From Paenibacillus phytorum (lineage in GTDB: Bacteria; Bacillota; Bacilli; Paenibacillales; NBRC-103111): a stretch of DNA of 64,000 bases. The stretch lies in contig NZ_WHOA01000125.1 of NCBI RefSeq assembly GCF_013141715.1, forward strand, positions 62,001-126,000. Direction: 5' to 3'. Every line of letters starts with the position of its first letter. Position 1 is the stretch's first letter. The notes beneath the pieces are model-generated. The model made no database searches and had not been told where the DNA came from. It was given only the letters and a program-made list of their open reading frames with translations. Position numbers and translations under genes: made by a program. Shown here piece after piece: positions 1 through 7,665 of the stretch.

Positions 1-302
1 CAGGGACGAGAGATTTGATTAACAAATTCACCCGTGGTACCACCCACATTCAGAAATGCCTGCTATCGTTTGCCAGAGGCAACGAAACAGAATTCTGCTC
101 TTTACGGTTAACGCCCGCTACACGCACAACTGCTACTAGACAAGTTGACATCAGCCAATATGCTTTTCCCAGCCGGTCCTCGGGGAGGTCTTTTCGTTCG
201 CTCATCATTAGGAAGCTTGCAGCCTAGACTTCCTTCTCTGCTTATGTGGGGGCGACTTACTTTGTCCCTTCAACGGATCACAAAAGTATCGAATTACATT
301 AT
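1..302 (-). promoter_or_regulatory. T-box riboswitch leader, 3' part cut by window edge
   Basis: Reading the minus strand, GGGTGGTACCACGGG (near 30-45) is a clear T-box antiterminator core. It is followed by TCTCGTCCCTG, the 5' arm of the terminator whose 3' arm lies beyond the left edge. Upstream are an AGTA motif, an AGAGA-type bulge and a GGAAG/CTTCC apical stem, as expected for Stem I. T-box leaders sense uncharged tRNA and control synthetase or amino acid genes. By synteny with Bacillus (relA-dtd-...-hisS-aspS) the regulated gene is probably hisS or aspS, but I could not assign the specifier codon with confidence. Confidence 0.85.
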
Positions 303-307
303 TGTTT

Positions 308-336
308 ATTGTAAACATTGGCAGATACAAAGTCAA
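308..336 (-). promoter_or_regulatory. SigA-type promoter of the T-box transcript
   Basis: TTGACT (331-336) and TACAAT (308-313) on the minus strand are separated by exactly 17 bases. The implied start near 301 fits the 5' end of the T-box Stem I. Confidence 0.75.
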
Positions 337-377
337 GAGATAGAAGTACTAATCCTCCTATACCTCCACTATATTAG

Positions 378-683
378 TTAATGTAAGTCCGCCCATTTTT
401 GCAACTCGTCCATAACGGGTTTAAGCCCTTTTCCTTTGGCGGTTAATTCATACTCAATTCGAACCGGCGTTTCTGGGTATACATGACGGATGATGATCTC
501 TGCAGCCTCGAGCTCCTTGAATCTCTCCGAAAGCATGCGATCACTCATACTCGGGATGAGAACTGATATATCTTTAAAGCGCTTCGGTCCAGAAAGCAAG
601 ACATGAACAATAAGTCCTGTCCAACGCTTTCCTAGAAGTTCAAAAGCATTCTCGAATTTGGGACACAGTTGATAGTCTTCCAT
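378..683 (-). CDS. HxlR-family winged-helix transcriptional regulator
   Basis: A 101-residue HxlR/MarR-like DNA-binding protein. The N-terminal LCPKFENAF segment holds the single conserved cysteine (Cys7) that in HxlR relatives such as YodB and HypR senses electrophiles or oxidants. The core LGKRWTGLIVHVLL...RFKDI...MSDRMLSERFKELE is the winged helix and the C-terminus a dimerisation helix. The ATG at 683 is preferred because AAGGAGA lies 8 bases upstream; upstream ATGs have no usable spacing. It is divergent from the DoxX gene, and the shared 122-base gap has two promoters and a repeated 9-mer, so it probably represses both genes. The inducing signal is unknown. Confidence 0.9.
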   Translation of the reverse strand: MEDYQLCPKFENAFELLGKRWTGLIVHVLLSGPKRFKDISVLIPSMSDRMLSERFKELEAAEIIIRHVYPETPVRIEYELTAKGKGLKPVMDELQKWADLH

Positions 684-705
684 ATAAATCATCTCCTTAA
701 AAACA

Positions 706-734
706 ATTTTAGCATAGTCGCTTGACAAAAGTAA
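706..734 (-). promoter_or_regulatory. Promoter of the HxlR regulator
   Basis: Minus-strand TTACTT (729-734) and TAAAAT (706-711) are 17 bases apart, with a TGC extension before the -10. The -35 hexamer lies inside the direct repeat AAAGTAAGT (728-736). Confidence 0.6.
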
Positions 735-751
735 GTGCTTCGTAATAATAT
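722..751 (+). promoter_or_regulatory. Promoter of the DoxX gene
   Basis: TTGACA (722-727) and TAATAT (746-751) are 18 bases apart. A second copy of AAAGTAAGT (760-768) lies at the expected transcription start, a position where a bound repressor would block this promoter. Confidence 0.6.
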
Positions 752-768
752 ACTAACATAAAGTAAGT
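728..768. promoter_or_regulatory. Direct-repeat operator between hxlR and doxX
   Basis: AAAGTAAGT occurs at 728-736 and 760-768, 32 bp apart (about three helical turns). One copy overlaps the hxlR -35, the other the doxX start. The second is embedded in a TAAC...GTTA inverted repeat. Binding by the neighbouring HxlR protein is inferred. Confidence 0.5.
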
Positions 769-805
769 TATTAAACAAAATATATTAAACGAGGAGTTGT
801 TAGTG

Positions 806-1198
806 ATGGCGTTAGGCCTACTTATTATTCGTTTAGTGATCGGTTTATCATTCGCGGCGCACGGTTCACAAAAAGTATTTGGATGGTTTGGTGGCTATGG
901 TCCCAAAGGTACCGGAGGTTTCTTCGATTCAATAGGAATCAAGCCAGGTGTGCTCATGGCTGTTCTTGCAGGTTTAGCTGAAATTGCAGGTGGGTTGCTC
1001 TTCGCCGCAGGTCTTTGGACACCATTAGGTGCTGCTCTTATCGTACTGATTATGCTTGGTGCTATTATTAAAGTTCATGCCAAAAACGGTTACTGGGTAA
1101 CTTCCAATGGTTATGAATACAATTTAACGCTGATTGCTATCGCCGTTGGTGTTGCACTTATCGGAGCCGGTGAATATTCCTTAGATGCTTTGATGTGA
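806..1198 (+). CDS. DoxX family membrane protein
   Basis: A 130-residue integral membrane protein of the DoxX family (MhqP/CatD-like subgroup), whose members accompany quinone or thiol-stress responses in Firmicutes. The N-terminus LGLLIIRLVIGLSFAAHGSQK followed by VFGWFGG is the family signature. About four hydrophobic segments follow (near 1-22, 50-70, 75-92 and 110-128). ATG 806 fits the GAGGAG box (791-796) with 9 bases of spacing; GTG 803 is the alternative. The divergent HxlR partner suggests induction by electrophilic or oxidative stress, as for catDE/YodB in Bacillus. A strong terminator follows. Confidence 0.88.
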   Translation: MALGLLIIRLVIGLSFAAHGSQKVFGWFGGYGPKGTGGFFDSIGIKPGVLMAVLAGLAEIAGGLLFAAGLWTPLGAALIVLIMLGAIIKVHAKNGYWVTSNGYEYNLTLIAIAVGVALIGAGEYSLDALM

Positions 1199-1209
1199 AA
1201 ATGATGTTA

Positions 1210-1242
1210 AACCGTCCAGCTCATGCTGTGACGGTTTTTTTG
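1210..1242 (+). terminator. Rho-independent terminator of doxX
   Basis: ACCGTC...GACGGT stem with a 15-base loop, followed by seven T. Confidence 0.85.
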
Positions 1243-1255
1243 TGTAAAGAAAATA

Positions 1256-1279
1256 GCCTGCAGCACAAGGGCTGCAGGC
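1256..1279 (-). terminator. Perfect 9-bp inverted repeat, probable minus-strand terminator
   Basis: GCCTGCAGC and GCTGCAGGC flank a 6-base loop. On the minus strand the hairpin is followed by TATTTTCTTT, so it would stop read-through from the FAD oxidoreductase side. Between here and 1490 there is no gene, only the phased ATTTTC array. Confidence 0.55.
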
Positions 1280-1373
1280 CTCAAATAAATATATATTTTA
1301 AAGGGGGTCGACTATTATTATATCCCCTCTTGATTAAAGAGATATGAAAATTAAATTACAATTTCATTACAGT

Positions 1374-1432
1374 ATTTTCTCCGTATTTTCAATCATTTTC
1401 ATTTATTTTCACCGTATATTCAGACCATTTTC
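1374..1432. repeat. Helically phased ATTTTC array
   Basis: ATTTTC starts at 1374, 1385, 1395, 1405 and 1427, with the variant ATATTC at 1416. Spacings are 11, 10, 10, 11 and 11 bp. The array ends about 47 bp upstream of the acidic gene's ribosome binding site. It may be intrinsically curved DNA or a multi-site binding region. Confidence 0.6.
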
Positions 1433-1490
1433 ACATATACATGTACAACAAGGCAGATGGCCTTGAATTTATCATCAGGAGGCTGTAACA

Positions 1491-1784
1491 ATGACAATAC
1501 AAAACGAGTTTCAAGAGGAACGGCAAGATCTAGTGGTGCTCTTCTCTGAAGATTCCGAAACCGAAGCCGAAGTTGAAGAAGAAGTAGCTGAAGAAACAGC
1601 CGAAGAAGAGGCCATTGAAGAATCGGACGAAGCTGAGGAAGCGGAAGAAGAAGCATCTGATGAGGAAGAAGTAGAAGCTGAGGATGTGTCCGAGGAGGAC
1701 GCCGAAGCGGAAAGTGAAGAATCAGCCGAAGAAGATTCGGAAGATTCGGTGCAAGCAGAAGAGGATGCTGCGGACGCAGACTGA
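1491..1784 (+). CDS. Highly acidic low-complexity protein
   Basis: A 97-residue protein whose first 20 or so residues (MTIQNEFQEERQDLVVLF) look ordinary, while nearly all the rest is Glu/Asp with Ala, Ser and Val in short alternating runs. There is no Cys and only one Arg. AGGAGG lies 9 bases before the ATG, and a terminator-like hairpin follows, so translation is plausible. I recognise no family. Such polyanionic tails bind cations or basic proteins, but no function can be assigned. The reverse frame is an artefact of the repetitive GAA codons. The phased ATTTTC array upstream is its only visible regulatory element. Confidence 0.6.
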   Translation: MTIQNEFQEERQDLVVLFSEDSETEAEVEEEVAEETAEEEAIEESDEAEEAEEEASDEEEVEAEDVSEEDAEAESEESAEEDSEDSVQAEEDAADAD

Positions 1785-1837
1785 ACAAAGTAAGAATGTA
1801 AGCGCAGTCACAAAAACTTCCTTAGCTTCTAAAAGTT

Positions 1838-1880
1838 AAGAGCCCTAGTGCCACATCTATAAAGCGGCATTAAGGCTCTT
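1838..1880. terminator. Convergent-gene hairpin
   Basis: AAGAGCC (1838-1844) pairs with GGCTCTT (1874-1880), and inner TAGTGCC/GGCATTA arms extend the stem. It lies between convergent genes. T-tracts are weak on both strands. Confidence 0.6.
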
Positions 1881-1890
1881 ATTCGTTCTT

Positions 1891-3864
1891 CTATGGCTTA
1901 CCAGTAACGCCAACTTTTAAATCTTTAATAAGTAAATACGTGTCCGCATTCGTTAACTTTTGCTTGTCGGCAATAAGTTTTACAGTCATTTCTGTGAGCA
2001 GCTTATTCTCCATTAGCTTGGATTGTGCTTCAGTAGATGTAGCTTTCAACCCTAATGCTTGTGTGATTGTATAACTGGCTTGTTCTAGTGTCAGCGGTAT
2101 TTTATCTGCGTTTTGCAGATTCGCAATAGCCTGACTGACATCCCCGCCCCAGGCATCAGGTTTCATCTTCTTCGCGCCACTGACGAGATTAACCATCCGC
2201 TTTGGATTGGCCGCGTCATCCAAGTGAAAATTATTGTCATAAGCACCTGAAGCTAAGCCCAGCATCAGAGCGGATTTCAAACCTTCATAGGCTTTATGTT
2301 CCATAAAAGGTTGAGGCTTGATTGAAATAGGCTGAAGCTCCATGCCTTGTTTAATCAAATGTTCCTGCAATTTGGCAATAACTTCTTTGGATCCAGCTAA
2401 TTGACGAAATGTCATTTTTTCTTGCTTAGCAAGCATAGCAGCTGCCCCTGCCGCTTCACCTTCAGCCATTCCAGTCGGCATCACTCGAGCACTTCCATGC
2501 GGAAGCGTATCGTAACTAGCCGCTCTACCGACAACAAGTAGTCCATCCACCTTCTGTGGGACGATACTGCGGAAAGGAATAGCGTACTGTGTCGGAGAAC
2601 ATACCACGTTACCGGAATCACTTGGTGTCACACGTTGGATATCTACAGGATAAGAACCGAAGCCAATACGGTCCCATTGATCCCCATTCGTACATACATC
2701 AACTATGTTCATTCGGTATTCTCCCTGTATATGCCGTGTTTCACGCACATATAACTCAGAAGCAGTCCCCGCTAGCTCCACTCCCGCAAACTCAGGGAAA
2801 GTTTTCTGCATATAGGCAACCACATTCGGTAATTCTTGATTGGCAATATCAAAAGCATCTTGAACAGATTTCGGATTAAATGTATCTACGCCAAATATTT
2901 GCAATGAGTTCACAAGTACAGTATTATCGTTCTCTCTTCCCATGTTCAAGCCACGCATTTTAGCACGTTCTTTATTAAGAGGTGGATAATTACTCATTTC
3001 TTTATAGCCCCAGACACTAACTTCATTAACGCCGGAATTCACGTCATCGTCTCCATTTAGACGCTTTGCCATTAGACTCCATACTTCTGGAGTTATGTTT
3101 TTAAGACGAAAAACAAGTGTAACAGCCATTCTAGACTGAGGATCACCCAAATCTTCTCGACCAAATGTAAAAGGAACACCTGCCGCAGCTGCAAAATCAG
3201 CATCTTGTGTGGCATCGATGACAGAGGCTGCTTTCACCGTTTGTTTGGTTCCATCTGACAAAGTTAGTGCTGCTCCTTGTAACTTCGCATTTCCAGATCC
3301 TGACGATTCAATAATAGGATCTATTTTTTGCGTTTGCAATAAAATATCTATATTTTTCTCCGCACGAACCATGTCGTAGAAAGCATTAGCTGCTGTGTTA
3401 ACATCGAATGAATCACCTTCGATTTTGCTGTACCACTCTGAGAAAAAGCCCTTGTTAAACACCTCATGTTTGCTGAGCGGATTCGTTTTGGGCGCGTAGT
3501 TCATATCAATCGTATTAAGACCACCTTGCGTCATCAAACCACCCAACATAGTCCGATTCCGCCCGTCTACGAGCAGTGTACTTAATCCATTACGAGCAGC
3601 CGAAACGGCAGCAGCAACCCCCTCAGGGTCCGTACCCACTACAATGACGTCGTATGCCTCTTTGGCTTTCTTTACTGATTTCACTTCTTGAATAGCTTGC
3701 TTTTTTAAGCTATGTTCACCGTGTGAAAGGTGTTTATACTGATAGTAGAGAGATGCTGCAGCTGCCAGCACCGCAAGTACAATCAATGTCCCCATCAACC
3801 AAAGCCATCCTTTGGATGTGGAATTGTTACGATTCGAATTTGCCATTGGAACGAAAGCACCCAC
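1891..3864 (-). CDS. Membrane-anchored FAD-dependent oxidoreductase
   Basis: A 657-residue protein of the FAD_oxidored family (PF12831 type). A transmembrane segment (about 19-43) anchors it, with the rest presumably outside the membrane. The Rossmann region (71-100) reads VIVVGTDPEGVAAAVSAA, so the usual GxGxxG is GTDPEG, with Asp in place of the second glycine. Downstream TMLGGLMTQGGLN and DATQDADFAAAAGVP match the FAD/substrate-binding parts of the family. The substrate is unknown; relatives often lie near sugar or cell-wall genes. GTG at 3864 is chosen because AGGAG lies 5 bases upstream; ATG 3846 is the alternative. It appears monocistronic. Confidence 0.8.
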   Translation of the reverse strand: MGAFVPMANSNRNNSTSKGWLWLMGTLIVLAVLAAAASLYYQYKHLSHGEHSLKKQAIQEVKSVKKAKEAYDVIVVGTDPEGVAAAVSAARNGLSTLLVDGRNRTMLGGLMTQGGLNTIDMNYAPKTNPLSKHEVFNKGFFSEWYSKIEGDSFDVNTAANAFYDMVRAEKNIDILLQTQKIDPIIESSGSGNAKLQGAALTLSDGTKQTVKAASVIDATQDADFAAAAGVPFTFGREDLGDPQSRMAVTLVFRLKNITPEVWSLMAKRLNGDDDVNSGVNEVSVWGYKEMSNYPPLNKERAKMRGLNMGRENDNTVLVNSLQIFGVDTFNPKSVQDAFDIANQELPNVVAYMQKTFPEFAGVELAGTASELYVRETRHIQGEYRMNIVDVCTNGDQWDRIGFGSYPVDIQRVTPSDSGNVVCSPTQYAIPFRSIVPQKVDGLLVVGRAASYDTLPHGSARVMPTGMAEGEAAGAAAMLAKQEKMTFRQLAGSKEVIAKLQEHLIKQGMELQPISIKPQPFMEHKAYEGLKSALMLGLASGAYDNNFHLDDAANPKRMVNLVSGAKKMKPDAWGGDVSQAIANLQNADKIPLTLEQASYTITQALGLKATSTEAQSKLMENKLLTEMTVKLIADKQKLTNADTYLLIKDLKVGVTGKP

Positions 3865-4007
3865 CTTGTCTCCTGCTTTTCATACGGCTTACCAGATAAA
3901 TATGTAATAAGCTTCTTGGAGCAGTTGATTTATTTCTAGCCAAAAAACATCACATGTTAGTTTACCACATTTCGAACGTGTAGAGAAATATTGCGGCATT
4001 AACAAAT

Positions 4008-4046
4008 AAAGCCGCGCATGGCTGAACGAACAGCACGCGTGGCTTT
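4008..4046 (-). terminator. Terminator of the relA-dtd unit
   Basis: AAAGCCACGC pairs with GCGCGGCTTT (minus strand) around an inner GCTG-type stem, followed by ATTTGTTA. It begins 5 bases past the stop of the 57-aa ORF. Confidence 0.7.
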
Positions 4047-4050
4047 ATGG

Positions 4051-4224
4051 TTACCGATAGGATTTTTTGGGAATGCTTTTCATCTTTTCTTGTTCGGATG
4101 TGAATTCAGCACTAATTTCTAGATCAGCAAGCGCAGGTGCTTGACTCATCCGCTCAGCAAGTGTGGTATGGAGCAGTTGCTGCTCCGGTGCTGTCATGGC
4201 TCTGTGTTTGATCGATTGACGCAT
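4051..4224 (-). CDS. Small hypothetical protein downstream of dtd
   Basis: A 57-residue ORF starting MRQSIKHRAMTAPEQQLL, rich in Gln, Glu, Met and Lys, with no membrane segment or known motif. AGGAG lies 7-8 bases before the ATG at 4224, and the ORF ends just before a good terminator, which argues that it is translated with dtd (74-base gap). I do not recognise it. It is soluble and probably helical; a lineage-specific protein is the likeliest reading. Confidence 0.55.
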   Translation of the reverse strand: MRQSIKHRAMTAPEQQLLHTTLAERMSQAPALADLEISAEFTSEQEKMKSIPKKSYR

Positions 4225-4298
4225 CTGGGTGCTCCTAACCGCTAGTATATACACATTAAGTATAACCAGTCAGCTAGCTTATTATCCTTCGGAGCAAC

Positions 4299-4739
4299 CT
4301 ATTTGCTGTCGATAACCAACGTAACAGGTCCCCAATTCGTCAAAGATACATCCATCATTTCCCCAAAAGCACCCGTTTCCACGTGTATGTCTAGAGACCT
4401 TAGCAGCTCATTAAACTTATCATATAGCGGTTCAGCAAGCTCTGGTCTTGCCGCTGACATGAAATTAGGCCGTTTCCCTTTACGGCAATCGCCATACAAG
4501 GTAAACTGCGAAACGGATAAGATTTGTCCTCCCGTCTCCAGGACGGAAAGATTCATTTTGCCGGTTTCATCTTCAAAAATACGCAGTCCAGCCACTTTAT
4601 CCGCCAAATACTTCGCATCCTGCTCGGAATCGTCATGGGTAATCCCGACAAGGAGCATCAACCCCTGTTCAATACGACCAATGGTTACATCATTGACTGT
4701 TACTTCGGCACGTTTACAACGCTGAACAACTACTCTCAT
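4299..4739 (-). CDS. dtd: D-aminoacyl-tRNA deacylase
   Basis: A 146-residue DTD homologue, full length for the family. DTD hydrolyses D-aminoacyl (and mischarged glycyl) tRNA in the cytosol, acting as a chirality proofreader. [15 protein letters not shown] at the N-terminus and the active-site motif SQFTLYGDC (about 98-106) are present. The GP cis-proline motif appears as NWGPVT (about 134-139), where most bacterial enzymes have N-x-GPVT with another residue at x. It follows relA with a 35-base gap, the usual relA-dtd pair in Firmicutes. Confidence 0.95.
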   Translation of the reverse strand: MRVVVQRCKRAEVTVNDVTIGRIEQGLMLLVGITHDDSEQDAKYLADKVAGLRIFEDETGKMNLSVLETGGQILSVSQFTLYGDCRKGKRPNFMSAARPELAEPLYDKFNELLRSLDIHVETGAFGEMMDVSLTNWGPVTLVIDSK

Positions 4740-4774
4740 TACCTGCCCTAATCTCCTTAACTTTATAACATCGG

Positions 4775-6961
4775 TTAGCTTTGCATAATACGCTGAACGG
4801 AATAAACATCTTTAACACGTTTAATTTTCTCAACAACGGACTGCAGATGGTCAATATTTTTGATTAAAATGGTCATATGAATCGTAGCCATCTTATTCTT
4901 ATCTGATCGCCCGGATACTGCGGAAATCATCGTTTTGCTTTCTGAAACAGCTTGGAGTACTTCGTTTAAGAATCCACGGCGGTCATGACCTGTGATTTCA
5001 ATCTCTACGTTGAAATTGGATTCGACAGCTTCGGCCCAATCGACCTCAATGACCCGTTCCTCTTCCCCCATACTCGTAGGAATGTTTGTACAATCAGAAC
5101 GATGCACAGACACGCCGCGTCCTCTTGTGATGTACCCAATAATCAAATCGCCAGGTACAGGATTACAGCAGCGAGCGAAACGGACAAGCAGATTGTCGAC
5201 GCCTTTGACCCGAACACCGTTGGTTGGACGGCTTTTGCGTTCGGATGAAGCCTGCGCCTTGACCTCCTTGACCTCACTAGTAAGCTTCAGCACCTGCGCT
5301 TCTTCGGCTTCCTTACGCAGTTTCTCCGTTAGCTTCGTACATATTTGTGCAGCTGTAATACCGCCAAAACCTACGGCTGACAGCATATCTTCAATATCGC
5401 TAAAATTAAACTTCTTCGCGGCTTCAAGCATTTTATCGTCACTCATCAAAGTCGGTGGATCGATCGCTAATCGTTTGAGCTCACGCTCAATCATGTCTTT
5501 CCCTTTTTCGACGTTCTCTTCGCGTTTCTCTTTCTTAAACCACTGCTTGATCTTACTTCGAGCATGAGAGGATTGCGCGATTTTAATCCAATCCTGACTA
5601 GGTCCATAAGAGTGCTTAGAAGTTAGAATTTCAATAATATCCCCTGTTTTCAACTTGTGGTCCAAGGGAACGATCCGGGAATTTACTTTGGCACCAATTG
5701 TGCGATTGCCGACTTCAGTATGAATCCGATAAGCAAAATCCAGCGGCACAGAGCCGGCAGGAAGCTCGATCACTTCCCCTTTTGGCGTAAAGACGAAAAC
5801 AAGGTCTGAGAAGAAATCCATCTTCATGGATTCCATAAACTCGGAGGCGTCATTGGTCTCGTGCTGCAGCTCCAGAATTTCACGGAACCAGCTCATTTTG
5901 TCCTCGAAAGTGCCCGAAGGTACAACAGATCCGCCTTCTTTGTAGGCCCAATGCGCAGCGATACCGAACTCTGAAGTCCTATGCATCTCCCATGTGCGAA
6001 TCTGTACTTCTAGCGGCTCTCCCTTAGGACCAATCACCGTCGTGTGCAAAGACTGATACATGTTCGGCTTCGGCATCGCAATATAATCCTTGAAACGTCC
6101 AGGCATTGGTTTCCATAAGGTATGAATAATACCTAAAGAAGCGTAGCAGTCCTTGATGCCATCAACAATAACACGAAGTGCCATGAGATCATAAATCTCA
6201 TTGAATTGCTTGCCGCGGGAGCTCATTTTTTTATAAATACTGTAAAGATGTTTAGGTCTTCCGGAAATATCTCCCTGAATGCCCATTTCATCCAGCTTTT
6301 CTTTAATGCTGTGAATAACGTCCTCAATATATTGCTCACGCTCAGTACGCTTCTTCTGCATGAGATTTACGATCCGGTAATACTGCTGCGGATTCAAATA
6401 ACGGAGAGCAATATCCTCCATTTCCCACTTAATCGTGGAAATACCGAGTCGATGCGCAATCGGACAGAAGATCTCCAGCGTTTCCTCCGCAATACGGCGC
6501 TGGCTCTCTTCGGATTGGTACTTCAATGTGCGCATATTGTGCAAACGGTCCGCCAATTTAATAAGGATAACGCGAATATCCTGCGCCATAGCAACGAACA
6601 TTTTGCGGTAGTTCTCGTTCTGCTGCTCCTCTTTGGACTTGAACTTGATCCGTTCCAACTTCGTCAAGCCATCCACTAGCATCGCGCAAGTTTTCCCGAA
6701 TTTATCTAGAACAGTTTCCAGTGAAACTGTTGTATCTTCAACGACATCATGCAGAAGTGCAGCAATAATGGATGTAACATCCATCTGCATGTTCACCAAT
6801 ATATCTGCAACAGCGAGTGGATGCAGAATATAGGGCTCACCCGATTTGCGTACTTGGCCATGATGGGCTTCATCCGCGAATTCATAGGCCTCCCGAATCC
6901 TCTGCAAATCATTCTCTTTCAGATAGGTGGCGGCCTTCTCCAGCAGCTGCTCTATACCCAT
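4775..6961 (-). CDS. relA: Bifunctional (p)ppGpp synthetase/hydrolase
   Basis: A 728-residue long RSH protein that makes and degrades the stringent-response alarmones. Domains in order: HD hydrolase (HHG near 33, [10 protein letters not shown] near 67-77), synthetase with [11 protein letters not shown] and YQSLHTT (about 280-310), TGS (about 385-450, [14 protein letters not shown]), a conserved-cysteine region with RCCNPVPGD, and a C-terminal ACT domain. Both catalytic halves look intact. The start is set at MGIEQLL: the -10 hexamer of a good promoter overlaps the upstream in-frame ATG at 6997, which therefore cannot lie in a normal leader. A palindrome lies in the promoter spacer. Confidence 0.96.
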   Translation of the reverse strand: MGIEQLLEKAATYLKENDLQRIREAYEFADEAHHGQVRKSGEPYILHPLAVADILVNMQMDVTSIIAALLHDVVEDTTVSLETVLDKFGKTCAMLVDGLTKLERIKFKSKEEQQNENYRKMFVAMAQDIRVILIKLADRLHNMRTLKYQSEESQRRIAEETLEIFCPIAHRLGISTIKWEMEDIALRYLNPQQYYRIVNLMQKKRTEREQYIEDVIHSIKEKLDEMGIQGDISGRPKHLYSIYKKMSSRGKQFNEIYDLMALRVIVDGIKDCYASLGIIHTLWKPMPGRFKDYIAMPKPNMYQSLHTTVIGPKGEPLEVQIRTWEMHRTSEFGIAAHWAYKEGGSVVPSGTFEDKMSWFREILELQHETNDASEFMESMKMDFFSDLVFVFTPKGEVIELPAGSVPLDFAYRIHTEVGNRTIGAKVNSRIVPLDHKLKTGDIIEILTSKHSYGPSQDWIKIAQSSHARSKIKQWFKKEKREENVEKGKDMIERELKRLAIDPPTLMSDDKMLEAAKKFNFSDIEDMLSAVGFGGITAAQICTKLTEKLRKEAEEAQVLKLTSEVKEVKAQASSERKSRPTNGVRVKGVDNLLVRFARCCNPVPGDLIIGYITRGRGVSVHRSDCTNIPTSMGEEERVIEVDWAEAVESNFNVEIEITGHDRRGFLNEVLQAVSESKTMISAVSGRSDKNKMATIHMTILIKNIDHLQSVVEKIKRVKDVYSVQRIMQS

Positions 6962-6995
6962 GCATCTACCCATTCCCTTTAATCGATTTTTATTC

Positions 6996-7025
6996 ATTAT
7001 GCCTGCAAGGCAGGCTCCACGTCAA
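6996..7025 (-). promoter_or_regulatory. relA promoter with palindromic spacer
   Basis: Minus-strand TTGACG (7020-7025) and CATAAT (6996-7001) are 18 bases apart. A perfect 6-bp inverted repeat, GCCTGC-N3-GCAGGC (7001-7015), fills the spacer and could be an operator. Confidence 0.55.
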
Positions 7026-7109
7026 CTGTTCGCGCCATGCATTCGACAAAAAGCAGCATTTTCTCCCAATTCACTGAAAGTATTCGTGAATTGTTAGCTT
7101 TCATTGTAT

Positions 7110-7140
7110 AAAAAAGAATCGAACACTAATATTCGATTCT
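7110..7140 (-). terminator. Terminator of apt
   Basis: AGAATCGAA/TTCGATTCT stem followed by TTTTTTAT on the minus strand, just past the apt stop. Confidence 0.85.
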
Positions 7141-7152
7141 GGGCTTTTAATT

Positions 7153-7665
7153 TTAATATTGAACTAAAGAAACCACGTCAATCCCATTAAACTTACTTCT
7201 ACCGTCTAAGTAGGATAACTCGATCAAGAACGCAGCCCCTACAACTTCTCCACCAAGCTGGTTAATCAAGTCGATCGATGTTTGAATCGTTCCACCTGTT
7301 GCAAGTAAATCATCCGCGATCAGTACCTTTTGACCTGGTTTAATAGCATCCTTATGCATGGCTAATTTATCCTTGCCATATTCAAGCGCATAGTCAGCCT
7401 CAATCGTCTCGCCAGGCAATTTGCCACTTTTACGAATCGGAATAAAGCCTACTCCAAGTGAATAAGCGAGCGGAGCGCCAATGACGAAGCCACGTGCTTC
7501 AGGACCCGCAATAACATCGATTTGTTTCTCTTTAATTAATGCTTTCATTTGGTTGATAGCTTCTCTATAAACAGGTCCGTTTTGCAATAACGTTGTGATG
7601 TCCTTGAAACGAATGCCTGGTTGTGGAAAGTCCGGGATAACGCGAATGTGTTCTTTGAAATTCAT
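7153..7665 (-). CDS. apt: Adenine phosphoribosyltransferase
   Basis: A 170-residue cytosolic purine-salvage enzyme (adenine + PRPP to AMP + PPi), normal length. The PRPP-binding motif VLIADDLLATGGT sits at 114-126, with GPEARGF (54-60) and the flexible-loop region RKSGKLPGETI before it. The start at 7665 has GGAGG 7 bases upstream and shares ATGA with the recJ stop, so translation is coupled. A terminator follows and separates it from relA. The recJ-apt-relA order is conserved in Bacilli. Confidence 0.96.
   Translation of the reverse strand: MNFKEHIRVIPDFPQPGIRFKDITTLLQNGPVYREAINQMKALIKEKQIDVIAGPEARGFVIGAPLAYSLGVGFIPIRKSGKLPGETIEADYALEYGKDKLAMHKDAIKPGQKVLIADDLLATGGTIQTSIDLINQLGGEVVGAAFLIELSYLDGRSKFNGIDVVSLVQY

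Noticed and set aside
15..381. Two plus-strand ORFs at the left edge
   Set aside because: They lie antisense to the T-box leader and its promoter.
1420..1788. Leu/Pro-rich minus-strand ORF opposite the acidic gene
   Set aside because: It is the antisense of GAA/GAG-rich codons, lacks an SD and has implausible composition.
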